Below, piece by piece: positions 48,306 through 59,639 of a stretch of 64,000 nucleotides of DNA. The position numbers were made by a program, and so were the translations under genes. The DNA is from Zygnema cylindricum (lineage: Eukaryota > Streptophyta > Zygnematophyceae > Zygnematales > Zygnemataceae). The stretch spans positions 229,772-293,771 of the forward strand of contig JBBHKE010003104.1 of assembly GCA_037447655.1 (NCBI GenBank). The letters run 5' to 3'. Numbering within the stretch: the stretch's first letter is position 1; each line of letters begins with the position of its first letter. Below the pieces are notes generated by a model, which made no database searches, had not been told where the DNA came from, and saw only the letters and a list, made by a program, of their open reading frames with translations.

Positions 48306-49037
48306 GGGTAACATTCCATTAGACGAAAAGTGGGGTTTGTTACTGGACGCCGTACATTTTCGTACAGAGTCGTACATAGCCGTACCCTTAACATTTTGTT
48401 TTCAGACGAAACATCGTTACTGGAAATTTGTGGGGAAGCTCTAGATGTAGGTGTAATTATTGACCGTTGGATGTTTCACTTTTTGAGATCCACGAAGCAA
48501 TCGCCCACATCATCCAGTGGCCCCCAACTCTCCTCGCGAGGAGAGTTGGGGCCCACTGGATGTTTACCATTCATTACCATTGGTACACGTGAAAAAGCAA
48601 AATAATATCTACTTTGAACAAGCGATCACAGGCGTCCACGTTGTAAAGGCCATGTGTCGCTTGCCACGCTAAATGCAGGTCAGGTTGAAAATATCCTCGC
48701 ACGCTCCGTCTGACATCCACTGACATTCAAAGTTTGCCGGGACCTTCAAAGTTTGCCTCGTCCTTTTGCAATTCCGTTTCGAAATTTATATTTCCATTTT
48801 CAAAATCAAAATCTGGCCAAAAACTTTATGTACGAATCATCAACTACCTCCGGTCGTACAGATATTCCGTTTGTAGATTTTTTTAAGATTTTTAGAATCT
48901 GTACTCTAACCTATGTGGCGCCAATCATAATTGAGGAAGGTTTACTACTGGCCCGACATAATGGAGCGGACTTCCAGTAAACGCTGTCAGTAGACTTGTC
49001 CGTACATTTACTGGGACCGCCTAATGGAATGTTACCC
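48306..49037. mobile_element. Family B element 3 (732 bases), nested
   Basis: Ends GGGTAACATTCCATTAGACG and CCGCCTAATGGAATGTTACC(C) share the TAACATTCC variant, so they belong together. Flanked by TAA (48303-48305, 49038-49040). Confidence 0.78.
48511..48562. repeat. 52-base near-perfect palindrome in family B element 3
   Basis: Arms run CATCCAGTGGCCCCCAAC onward to a central CTCGCGAG, with one mismatch between arms. Related but shorter CTCTCC...GGAGAG palindromes occur near 47041, 48164 and 49503, one in each other family B element. Confidence 0.8.
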
Positions 49038-49040
49038 TAA

Positions 49041-49742
49041 GGCCGCTTCTCCATCAGGCGCCGATAGTAATCGTACGGAAACATTTACTGTAATACTTCG
49101 TTCACTTCTCCATCAGGTCTTGTCAGCAATAGAATCTATCGCGTACGTGCTTTCTTTTGATTGGACGCACGTAGGTTCATGTTCTGACGACGAGCAGTCA
49201 AAGATTCCAAAAGCAAAATATCTGAAATAGTATCCGTACATCCAGCCGCAAAATTAAATCACATGAATGTACAATTTGTACGTTCGTGTTTTGTATTTTG
49301 TAACTGTTTTGTCGTTCCTGTTTCGTCGTGGCGCCATAAATTCCGGATGTCAGCGGATCGTGGAGGAGGCGTCACGACAATTCTTCAACAATATTTTTGT
49401 TTTGGTGGTTTTCGTTGGAGTTGATTCCCGCCTGTACGAAGGCGCGTGGCTCGTACGTGACATTTCCACGCGTAAACATTTTACACGTCCGGTGATTGGC
49501 CACTCTCCTCCTGAGGAGAGTAGTTAATCACTGGACGACGTGACCTCTTGCTTCGAAAAGTCATAATCGGACGGTTGATGTTATTGCCCAAAAGTTTGGA
49601 GAATCTTGACGTGCCGACAGTAATCATGTTTGTAAAAAGAAAAAGAAAACAGTACGGCACTGTACGGAAATGAGCTGGATGTGTACGGAAATGTACTTTT
49701 TCCGGTAAACAACCCCATTTTTCGCCTGATGGAGGTTCACCC
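49041..49742. mobile_element. Family B element 4 (702 bases), diverged subgroup
   Basis: Ends GGCCGCTTCTCCATCAGGCG and CGCCTGATGGAGGTTCACCC. Flanked by TAA (49038-49040, shared with element 3, and 49743-49745). The CATCAGGCG variant sets it apart from elements 1-3. Confidence 0.65.
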
Positions 49743-50165
49743 TAACAAAAAAAAAGGTACGGCATGGTACGGATATGTACGAACTTGTACGGCGTACAGT
49801 AACGAACCACACTTTTCGTCTAATGGAATTCTACCCTAATAACAATTCACGGACGGCCATTACAGGTGGGTTCTGAACACTGAACGGCCGTTAGGTTCTG
49901 TTACGCTTGCGTTCTACGAGAAGATGAGAACACGGAATTGTGGCGAACGGAACCATGGAACGATTGGTCAAGAGGTCACGACGCTCTATTCGATGACGTA
50001 CTGTAAATTACAATACCGTACCAAAGTGTCGCACAGTACAGTGCAGCAATCACTTAAACCCTAGATTTTCCACTGCTTACGAATTCCCCCAATTCTAACT
50101 TTTCCTTACAGCGCAATCATTTGTATTACGGTATCTCCATTTCTCTCGCTCCCTCTCTCTTTCTA

Positions 50166-50186
50166 TCTCTCTCTCTCTCTCTCTCT
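50166..50186 (+). repeat. (CT)n run in BPG2 promoter or 5' leader
   Basis: About ten CT units, about 60 bases upstream of the start codon, within a longer C/T-rich stretch (50140-50230). Such tracts are common in plant core promoters and leaders. Confidence 0.6.
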
Positions 50187-50244
50187 TCCTCCTCCCCATG
50201 CTCCATTTTCAACCCTCCTGCCCTCCTCTGACTTTTACGCCCTC

Positions 50245-53200
50245 ATGACTCCCTCCCCATTCGCCCGCTCTCTTCCTCCCACTCACATACTCCCTGTCGC
50301 GTCCCACCAATCCATGCCCTCCATCACACGTGTGGTTTGTCAGGCAGCCTTGGCGAAATTGCGCACGCATCTCCTTCCCCCAAACATCTGGCCTTCTTCT
50401 CCCTGTTTCACTCCCTCTCTCCCTTCCTCCTATTTTTCTTTCCCTCTCTCTCTCCATTCCACCATTCAAAACTCCAGACTCTGTACACTCTCTCCTTCGT
50501 TCAGCCATGGCTTCTCTCCGTCTTCTCCCGCCTCCAAACTGGATTATAAACCGCAGTTTCGGTCAGTCTACAGTTCTATTTTCGGGTCCCAAATTTTGAT
50601 TCGGTCGTTCTCTGTCGCAGCTGAAAATGCAAAGGGAGAAAATTTATCAAAATTCCAAACTAAAGACAGAAAATTAAATGTCACCTCAAATATTAAACCC
50701 CAATTTTCATCATTTGTTCGAGAAGAAGGCCGTACATATCAGTCCGAAGATTCTCGCCTTTTATGTCCCGGTTGCGGTGTGCCGATGCAATCCAGAGATT
50801 CCCAAATTCCTGGATTTTACCAAATGCCAGCTGTCAATTTGGTAGAGGACAAAGAGGGAGTGGAAGAGCTGTCAGAGGAGGAAATGGCTCAAATGGCGAA
50901 TTGGGAAGAGGGAGAGGGAGGGGCAGAGGGAGGGGGAGAGGAAATGGGAATGGCAGAGAGGGGAGGGGAAAAGGGAGACATGGTGGGGAGTGGGAGGGAA
51001 GGATGGGTTGTATTTGAGGGTAGGGGAAGGAAATTAGTTCCAGTTGAGACAAAGAGTGTTGATAATTTTGAATATGAGAGCGATTCGGAGGATGTTGGTT
51101 TTGAGCCCCTTGGACCGGAATTCGGGCCGACAAAGTCCTGGAACGATGGAAATGAGGAAGAAGAGGGAGAGGGAGAAGAAAGAAGAAGGGGAGGGATAAA
51201 GGAAAGTTCGGAACGAGACTCGGAGGATCGACTGGTTGTGTGTGCTCGATGCCACGCGCTCAGGAATTATGGGAAGGTGAGATATTGAGCGTCAAGTCTT
51301 GAACTTGACATGAAAATGCTAGGGTTTGTCTACAATTTATTCAAGTGGGTTGAACTGAGTGCTTTGTGTAGCGTTGTAAGAGGTTATAAGTGTGGTGGGT
51401 CAAGTAATTGAAAATCAGTGTGGAAAATTGAGATAAGAAAAAAATGATCTGTTAATTTGAGAAAGTTGGAAAATACGTTAACGACACAGACCGCTAGCCC
51501 TGATGACATTCTAATAATTTGGTTTTTCAGATGTTAAAGTTGCAGTAAAGAACTTAATAGTGTCAACTTAAAATTAGTAGAAACGATTCCAGTCTAGATA
51601 TCATGGACATGGATAATTTTGGCGCTTGTGCAATCGCGATCATCACTACTATTTTGTCGTCAAAGGCCAAAAGTAACCGATGCCAAGTTACAGTTATGAA
51701 TGGATTGTTTTGAATTTTCGTCAAACACAACAAAAATATGAATCCATAACAAAGTTAGAAAATCCCAGAAATTACATGAAAAAATGATGATGTCGTAGAA
51801 ATGATCATGGTCTTTGGCAAATTCGAGTAAACTGCGTATTGCTACTAGTGTTAATAACGCAAATTCGGCCGTGGCTTTTTTCAACCAAAAATCAGAAAAT
51901 AGTGTTGACAACTTAAGGTGGACAACAGTTAGCCACATCCCCCTACTTTAAATTATTATACATTAATTCTGCATTTACACTTGTAATTCCTTTACACCAA
52001 TAGCGATGGGCTTGTACCATCCACATTATAAATAGAGATGAAACCAAATCAGCGGTTGGGATATTTGAGCAGGTTAAGGAAGCTAAAATCGAAAACCTCC
52101 TTCCCGATTTCGATTTTGATCGCGCTGTGGGAACGAGGTTAAAGCGAGCCTATGGGAGGAGAGCTGTAGTGGTGATGGTGATCGATGCGGCCGACTTCGA
52201 CGGATCGTTTCCGAGAAAGGCGGCGGAAGTGTTGTCGGAAGCAGAAGAGGCAGCAGAAGCGAATTGGAAAGAAGGGCAGGCAGGGAATGTGTTCCGACTG
52301 CTGGTAGTGGCGAATAAGGTCGATTTACTGCCTAAACAGGTATGATCTCTCTCCCTCTCCCTGTCCCTCTTTCTTTCCATCGCCCTTGCCCTCTCCCTCT
52401 CCTTCTCCCTCTCCCTCCCCCTCTTCCATCAATCATGAAAAACGACAAACACTCTCTTGCAAGCATAGTCTTTTGAGTCAGCAGTGCTGATTGCGTTCTA
52501 GAAAAAAAAATAGCTGCAGCATGTATTTGTCAGCTTAGAGACCTCTTATTCTTGTGAATATTTTAAAAGAATAATGGAACGTACCTCGACTTGCTCACAA
52601 GAACCAATTTGAACCTCAAATTTCCGTGCATTGACATAATTTTTGTCAAGATCTTTCCCAGTTGCCTTTATATAGCTTTCACTTTGTCCAATTTCGGGAA
52701 CCCAGCGTCAATTTCCAATAACCATATATGTGGTAGAAATATGGTATACACTCGAGTTTTATATCTCATTTTCTCCAAATGCTCCCTTGCTGTAGTCAGT
52801 CTACCCATTTTTTTTCCCTCATCCCAAATTGCTCAAAGGTGTAAAGTTTATTGTAAATCCTTATTAGAATTGATAACTATAATTCAATGCCTTTTTTTTT
52901 TTTTTTTTTAAGGCTATGACCATAAATTAGTATTTGTTACACTTAATTTGTCAAGCGGACAGGTAGCCCACCTCAACCAAAACTTCATCAGAAATTTTGG
53001 TCCTAATTTCGTAATAACACTTCCTGTTTCTTCCTCTTAAATTGATGTATGATATACTTCTACATCACTTGCGATTTCTAATCCTAATCACATTTTTATT
53101 TCTCAGGTCTCCCGTAGCCGATTAGAAAAATGGGTAAGAAGACGGGCACGGGCTGGTGGGGCTCCTCGAGTGAGTGGGGCCCACCTTACGAGTGCCCAAG

Positions 53201-54860
53201 AGGGATGGGGAGTTCGTCGATTGGTCGAAACTATTAAAGAATTAGCCGGGCCACGTGGCGAAGTCTGGGTGGTTGGGGCACAAAATGCTGGAAAATCATC
53301 ACTAATTAATGCAATGGGACGAGAAGAATCCGGAGGGAAGAAAGGGCAGTTGACTGAGGCAGCCCTTCCGGGAACAACAATTGGCGTGGTTGTATTGGAC
53401 AACGTTTTAGGGCAGCGTAGAAAAATTTTCGATACGCCAGGGCTTTTGCATCCACATCAGATAACGACGCGGTTAACGTGGGAAGAACAGAAGTTTGTGC
53501 TTCCAAGGAAAGTCTTGAAACCAAGAACGTTTCGAATCAAGGTATGTTGGTTGAATTCTAAATCATTTTTTTGTTTAGTAATTATATGGTTATATAGGCG
53601 AATTTATCCGGTCTGTTGTCAATTATTGCAAAAAGTTTATAAGCAATTATTCAAGTTTTTTGCGTATTTTTTGTTTGGATAATGGTTACTTCAAGATTTC
53701 CGCTGTTAGTAACAAATTCAATTTTTTGCCAGGTTGGGAACACTATCCATATTGGCGGGTTGGCTCGGGTGGATTTGGTGACTGCTCCTTCCGAAAGCAT
53801 TTATGTGACGGTTTGGGCATCGGCTTATGTAATATGTCACATGGGAAAAACGGAAAATGCAGAATCAGTTTTCAAGAATCATGTCGGCTATACATTAAAG
53901 GTGAGAGTCATGTTCACTCACCAAAATGGGAGTGCATACATGTTTGATGGACTGACGAGTTCTGTAATTTGTGTATGCCTCTATGTTCAACAACTCTGAC
54001 GCATTCTGTTCAATATAGCTCTGTTCTGTCACTTGTTATTCTAACAAGGCAGCCTGCTTAGGTTATTTAATTTAGGCATTTCTAGAAAGATTCAGAGCCG
54101 AAAGTTTCATGTTCCATTGATTCTGTCTTTTTCTTTACGAATTCTCCTATTTGGAGCCTTTTTAAGTTTTAGAAAAGACGTGCAACCTCAGATTCATCAT
54201 TAGTGTGGATTCTGTTGGCAAGTTGTTGATGTTGATGTGGCAGTGCTCATCCACACTAATGTTGGTACAATTTTCAAGGTCAAATGACATCTGTAAATTA
54301 ACTTGGTAACTTCCTATTTGAAAGGCGCTACCTCGTAAATTATGTGGTAACATGTTAACAGCGGTAAGCACTGAGTAATGATCTCCCCATTCACCTACTC
54401 ATGTGCTTGTACTAACCGATCTACCGACCCAAGTCTAATGGGTGCCCAAGACCAACCTTTCTTTATGCCCTTCTTCTTTTCTTTTTTTCCCTTGTTTTCC
54501 CCTCTTTCTTCCCTTCTTTGTTTTCTTTTTTTTCGATGTCGCTTGCAGCCCCCTTGCCACCAGGATCGCCTTCCAGAGCTTGGGCCATGGCTGCCGCGTA
54601 ATATTAGTGTGGAAGGTGATCGATGGGACCAAAGCTCGGTCGATATCGCAATCGCAGGTTTGGGATGGGTTGGTTTGGGGTTAAATGGGAAAGCCCTTTT
54701 GAAGGTTTGGACTTACGAAGAAGTAGCCGTCACGTCTCGAGAAGCGATGGTTTTTGATTTGAATCCTGTATTTGAAAAGCCAGGATTTACCGTGGCAAAA
54801 CTGCCGAATAGTTTGAAGGAGGACAAGGGAGCGAAGAAAGCGAAAGTGAAGACTGGCTGA
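50245..54860 (+). CDS. BPG2: BPG2-type circularly permuted GTPase, organelle targeted (5 exons)
   Basis: Exons 50245-51276, 52073-52339, 53107-53541, 53733-53900, 54549-54860, all joined in phase 0, give 737 residues. Homologues (YqeH, NOA1, plant BPG2) assist ribosome assembly and rRNA processing, BPG2 in chloroplasts. The first 125 residues are Ser/Pro-rich with few acidic residues, like a transit peptide. A zinc-finger pair CPGC (174-177) and CARC (333-336) brackets an acidic Glu/Gly-rich insert (GEGGAEGGGEE). The GTPase motifs come in permuted order: NKVD (425-428), GAQNAGKSS (490-498), PGTT (521-524), DTPG (542-545). IAIAGLGWVGLGL and ELGPW ... GDRWD in exon 5 match the BPG2 C-terminal region. 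A second ATG at 50314 could also serve. Intron 1 contains a family A fragment. Confidence 0.92.
51843..52015. mobile_element. Family A element in BPG2 intron 1, degraded
   Basis: ACTAGTGTTAATAACGC at the left and TAGCGATGGGCTTGTAC at the right, with AAATAGTGTTGACAAC and CACATCCCCCTACTTTAAAT inside, match the 57097-57310 copy. The element ends about 60 bases before exon 2. Confidence 0.45.
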
Positions 54861-54925
54861 TGGATTGTTTTGCCAAAAGGAATTACCATTTGTTAGAGAG
54901 AGGAAATGTATCATTTATCTTATGA

Positions 54926-54931
54926 AATAAA
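54926..54931 (+). terminator. Probable polyadenylation signal of BPG2
   Basis: AATAAA 66 bases after the TGA at 54858-54860, on the coding strand. Confidence 0.5.
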
Positions 54932-55660
54932 ATTCAACCACCGATTTTGTTTACGTGTGGGTATCAAAGTCAAAAAAAGTGAGTAATTTTTTTTTTTTGG
55001 GTACGCCGGTGTACATATAATGCAACAATATTCAGCGTGACTTAATGTATTTTGTAATCCCAACTTCTGAATTTTGTGAATGGTTTACTGGGCTTTATGT
55101 GAAGAATTGGTGGTCGCTCCCGAGTAACAACCAACCTCAGAATAACAGGAATTTGAATTTGGCATATACCACGCTATATCTCAACCACGCGTAAAAAGGA
55201 CATGCGTAAAATGTGGCAGTCCTCGGTTTGTGCTTGTGTATGTTTGCGCTTTAAGAATTAATTGTCGTGAAATTGGTGGATTGTGAAGGACACCGCGTAT
55301 CTTAATTAGCGTCAAGGAATTATTAGCGCTGGCTTTAATTTAGTGTTACTAATTCTAATTCTATTTCAAACGACGTGACTGGTGTTGAGCCGTTTAAAGA
55401 ATTAGCGTTAAGAGAAAAACAAAAAGTATCATTGACACCTTTTTTAAACTCAGGCGGTAAAATTTAGTAGCACCGATATGGTGATGTGGGCACTATGAAG
55501 TGTGATTCATTTTGAGCCGATGCCTCAGCTATAAAATTTGCTCACTAAAGATTTACTCTCGTTTCTGTGCAATCATGAACAGAGTGCACCATTGCTCACA
55601 CTTCACTCGCAAAACGTCAAGAATTTTGGATACCTAGATGTCGCCGGATTGCACTATTCG
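54932..55660. other. Intergenic, with a weak family A remnant
   Basis: ACACCGCGTATCTTAATTAG near 55291 resembles a family A left end, and TTAGTGTTACTAATTC words follow. No right end and no gene seen. Confidence 0.35.
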
Positions 55661-55668
55661 CAAAAAAA

Positions 55669-55760
55669 GGAACAATCTTGTAACGTGGGGGACCGGCGTC
55701 TGTGTTCTTCAGAAGCTTCTGATGATCACAGACGCCGATCCCCCACGGGAACAATCTCGT
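55669..55760. repeat. Long hairpin between 13-base direct repeats
   Basis: Arms 55684-55704 and 55727-55747 (21 bases, one mismatch; CGTGGGGGACCGGCGTCTGT at the left) enclose a loop with a second palindrome, TCAGAAGCTTCTGA. GGAACAATCTTGT (55669-55681) and GGAACAATCTCGT (55748-55760) flank it directly. Function unknown. Confidence 0.8.
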
Positions 55761-56564
55761 CCAGCTGCTTGGAAATGACACTTCCTCTGAGATGGCTGGA
55801 TGGACACTATCTGTAGAAGCCATTGGCTGTGAAAACAGAAAAATATCAAAGTCTTAAAAATTGTAAGAGCAAGTGTCTGTTCCTCGGGATCAATAAAAAA
55901 CTGTGAATAAGTTTATTGGATTTTATCCTAAATTTTTCAGGAGCACGGCTTCCCTATCTTTACTGCAGTTAATTTCTGAAGAATAGAAACATCCAATAAA
56001 GCATTGTGTCAATGCAGTACAATATCATTTGTGGCTTCATAAGGCACAAGCAGGTTGCAGGTTTCTATCGGAAAGTGATGAAGCAGCAACGTCAGCTCTG
56101 TCTTGCTTAAACTTGTCCTTGCAACACTGTGTTACAGCTTTGGGAGGATGCAGGAATATATTTGGGTTCCATAACAAACATATCGTCAGTTGTCACAAAG
56201 TCCTAACATTAGTTGCAACCGCCACTCCAATGACAGGATTCACATCCTGTTCACGCCATGCAGTTTTTTTGTCAAACTGCAGATTGACAAAGGACGTTGA
56301 TTATAGAGGCCATCAAAGAAAAAAATGCGACAAAACTGCAAATCTAAAGCTTGTGTCGATTTCTTTCAACTGTTTAGAGCAAGATCCATCTCTATATATT
56401 GCTAACTAGCAATGCTTAGTTTTGTAAAATGTACAAGAGAGTTGTGAATGTGATAATCAGCTATAAATTGTACTAATGGGAAAATAGAATTTACTTTCAG
56501 AGTTAAATTTGTCGATTCCTGATTCTCCTTTTCTAAAACGAAGCCGTCACGGGACCACAAAAAA

Positions 56565-58201
56565 TCATGTGTATGCAGTGTACTTATTGGAAGATCCTCG
56601 ACATTTGTCAACAGGATACTTCGCTTCATTCTTCAAATATTTCCGGATAACTGCCTTTTCAAGATCCACATTGCAAACATCCGCTAAACGAATCAAGTAC
56701 AGCAAGACATCGGATAGCTCGTCTCCCAGATTCTCCTTTTCTTTCTCGCTCCATTCAAGAAGACCACGAGGCACTTCCCCCTTCCACTGAAAAAGTTCAG
56801 AAACCTCGCCGACCTCACCAACCTACATAAATCGAAACTTCATAAATCTCAAAAGGCGTGCTGAACATATCAAGCAAACAGTTCACCACCAGTTTCCTTT
56901 TCCCTGCTATTTATGACTAAGTATATGACTGGTTTAATGTAAACAAGAATAACAATTAATGAGACTTGAATGTAGAATGCACACAATTTGGGAAAATTGT
57001 ACCAAAATGAAATGTGAATTGTCAATGATAACACAGTCACAAATTTGTTGATAAAACCCATCTTTGTTAGTGTTAAAGGTGTAGTGAATGCTTCAATGGA
57101 CTACACGGTCCATTGCTAATAGTGTTAATAACATTAATTCAATCGCGACCTAGTTTTGCCAGAAATTATAAAATAGTGTTAATAACACTATTTCAGAGAG
57201 TGAACAACAATCCACCTCGTCACCCTACCCTAAATTAGGATTATTACACTTATTTTGCTTTAATACTAACAATTCCTTTACACTAACAAGGATGTAAAGG
57301 GCACTGTACTCCTCATTAGTGTGAAGCATGGTGACGTAAGCAGATAGTTGATTGTCTCTTGAACAAAAGTTAGTCAGGACCAGTAATGGATTAGCAAGAA
57401 TTAGCGTGGATTTCCAGAAGTCGTCGAGAATTATTCCTAAACATACAAAAATAACGGTTATACAAATCTCTGCTCCTTTTGCTTACCAATTACTGAAGTC
57501 CACTATCAATTTTCGCAAGCGACAAAATCAGTTCTATCAGAGCTCCTTCGTACCACAGGGGGGATTGAGCTTTTCTTTTCGAGCGATGAAATCTGCCTAC
57601 GTGGAGAAGCCTCCGTACTTCATATGGCACGTTAAGGAAGAGAGCGAGAAAAGCGAGACAATGGCGATGGATAAGAGCACGAGCCATGGTTGGAGCATGG
57701 CGGGAGACAGGGATCAGACAGCACATGAACAAACGCATAACGACAAAAACTTAAACACCTTCAAAAACCCCTCGAAGGGTTTTCAATAATGCTTCTAAAA
57801 GTTGGGAAACGAAGCAAAAGGAAAGAAGAAACGATACATACCAAAGCAAGCAAAAGGTTTCGCGGCGAGTGAAATTGATTCCAATCTCGATCATTTGCAA
57901 ATTTTGATTGCATTGTACGGAGATCTTCCAGCCGTACATCTCCGTTCCATGCTTCTGAACTCCGTTCATCCTCCATCGGCGACAGCGTGGCTCCCGCGAC
58001 CGCAGCCGCGTCGCTTGCGGAGACGTCTTCTTTTGCCGCCAGCAGAGGCTCCGGAATGGAACGATACTTTTTAGGTTCTGCTCTCACTTTATTGCTTGCG
58101 TTGGTGGCTTCACATGCGCGACACTCGGTTGGAATAACCGTTTCAGTTTTATTATTTACAGCAGTCTCTAGAGCATTGAGCCTCTCCAGAATGTTGTCCA
58201 T
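56565..58201 (-). CDS. DCTPP1: dCTP pyrophosphatase 1-like, MazG-fold NTP pyrophosphohydrolase (2 exons)
   Basis: Minus-strand exons 58201-57842 and 56822-56565 join in phase 0 to give 205 residues. Family members hydrolyse dCTP and modified dCTP to the monophosphate, cleansing the nucleotide pool. The domain begins LEDLRTMQSKFANDRDWNQF, then HSPRNLLLAL | VGEVGEVSELFQWKGEVPRG across the intron, then ENLGDELSDVLLYLIRLADV and DLEKAVIRKYLKNEAKYP. The acidic MazG pattern (ExxE in GEVSE, ExxD in ELSD) is intact. About 80 residues precede the domain, starting MDNILERLNALETAV, a possible short coiled coil. The frame is open further upstream without another ATG, so 58201 is chosen. A family A element lies in the 1019-base intron and a family B end about 200 bases upstream. 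Confidence 0.93.
57097..57310. mobile_element. Family A element in the dCTPase intron
   Basis: It starts ACTACACGGTCCATTGCTAA and ends AAAGGGCACTGTAC. Interior AAAATAGTGTTAATAACACT is the inverse of the interior of 7301-7504. Ends are imperfect. Confidence 0.5.
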
Positions 58202-58402
58202 GGCTTCAAGCGGTGAGAAAAGGACGGCAACAGTCCTGTCGAAGACCACAGTACTCGGGCGTGCTCGGATGCCCAGCTTCGCCTTGCAGAGTGCCGGCGT
58301 ACTTCAAAGCGGCGGAAAACTGTGTTTCAAAGACATGGCGGGAGAGTCCTGGAGGGACTGTACGGTACGGCTCGGGTGAACCCGATCAGCCGACCGGAAT
58401 AA

Positions 58403-58480
58403 GGGCAAGGTTCCATTAGGGGAAAAATGACGTTGTTTACTAAAGCCGTACTGTTTCGTACAGTGCCGTACCAAAAAAAA
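58403..58480. mobile_element. Family B left end near the dCTPase promoter
   Basis: GGGCAAGGTTCCATTAGGGG, preceded by TAA, then AAGCCGTACTGTTTCGTACA, parallels the left end of elements 1-4. I did not find a right end downstream, so it may be truncated. Confidence 0.45.
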
Positions 58481-59600
58481 AATGTCAGAAAAACAAGGCT
58501 ACTGAATGAGAGATTTGATTCTCCATGTTTATGGGCGTTAATGTGGACCGTCGGATGCATAATCGGATATGATATCGTCTGACACTTTCAGTTCGCAACA
58601 AGTGACCCCGAGTAGGTCAATTCTCATCGCGCCTGAACGAATTACATCGAGCCTCGTGGAAAAGTTATCCAAGTTCCACGACGAACGCGCGAGCAGGTGG
58701 GTACACGTCGCATATTATGCCTTTTGCCAGGGAGGATGCGATGTCACCCACCGACATCATCCTCCTGTGACGCTCCCCCCTTAAAAAATTATGGGTTTGG
58801 TTTTTTTTTAAGGGTTTCGCTGTTTGTCGCGCTGCCATTCTTATTTAAAATGATTTTTTTAACAATTTCCCCAATTGCCGTGTTTCCCTCTCGTTTATAA
58901 TCAAGTTCCAATTACTTCCGTACTTTGCGCGCTTTTATGCTAACCTGTTTTTATTTTTTTTTAAAGTTCACAATTTTGCCGCTCCTTTTTGACAATCCGT
59001 TTTGGAAAATTTACCCACAGGTTCAAACTTGAACCAAAATTTAAGAGCATTTTTTAGGTTTTGAACGGCAGAGGGTAGCACTTCCCACCGATTTATCAAT
59101 TTTTTTAAATAGGTTATTTGCCTTATATAAGGAGGTGAATATGGAATCCATCATTCAACCAAACCACATGTATTTTCATTGTAGATTTAAGAAACTTTTA
59201 TTTTTTCCCATGTGTTCTTCATCGACAACCCTTTCCAATTTCAGTGAATGGATTTTTGTGAATTGTAATTTAGCGTAAATTTAGCGCGGTAATCGGGGGT
59301 AATGATGATTGTTTTATTTTTTATTTTTGGGTTTCCTTCATCTTGACCTCTTTATATGCTTAGCTGAGAAAGAAAGAAAGGGGAAAATTACCGTCGAAAG
59401 TAGAGAAGGGTGGCTGAATTTAGTGAATTTTATATTTTTTGTGTTTATATATTATCCTTTGTATTTCAAATTTCGAGTGTGAAATGTCAAATTTTTTCAC
59501 TAAACAAGGCTTGCGACCCTTTTTCGCAATCTGTTATTGGAAACTTTGTTGTACACTTTTGATATGACATAATTTGATCTTGTTCATGCTGCACTGGTTA
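58481..59600. other. Intergenic, nothing recognised
   Basis: AT-rich, with poly-T runs. Reading frames are under 75 codons with no family features. Confidence 0.5.
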
Positions 59601-59639
59601 TTGTTATGTTGTTGTTCCTTTGTTTGTTATGTTGCTGTT

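Larger units (their letters stand above)
47643..49836. mobile_element. Family B element 2, reverse orientation, itself interrupted
   Basis: Ends GGGTAGAATTCCATTAGGCG (47643) and CGTCTAATGGAATTCTACCC (to 49836), flanked by TAA. It is the inverse of element 1 over most of its length. Two further elements sit in tandem at one internal TAA (48303-48305). Element 1, read inverted, shows the uninterrupted sequence CGTCTAACAAAAAA at this point. Without insertions it would be about 754 bases. Confidence 0.75.
46314..49852. mobile_element. Family A element interrupted by two family B elements
   Basis: It starts TACACCGTGAATCGTTATTA and ends AATAACAATTCACGG. Host pieces are 46314-46818, 47604-47642 and 49837-49852. 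Compared with 45216-45802, the breaks fall at two TAA trinucleotides, each duplicated around an insertion. The right tip (TGTAG) is missing. Confidence 0.75.
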
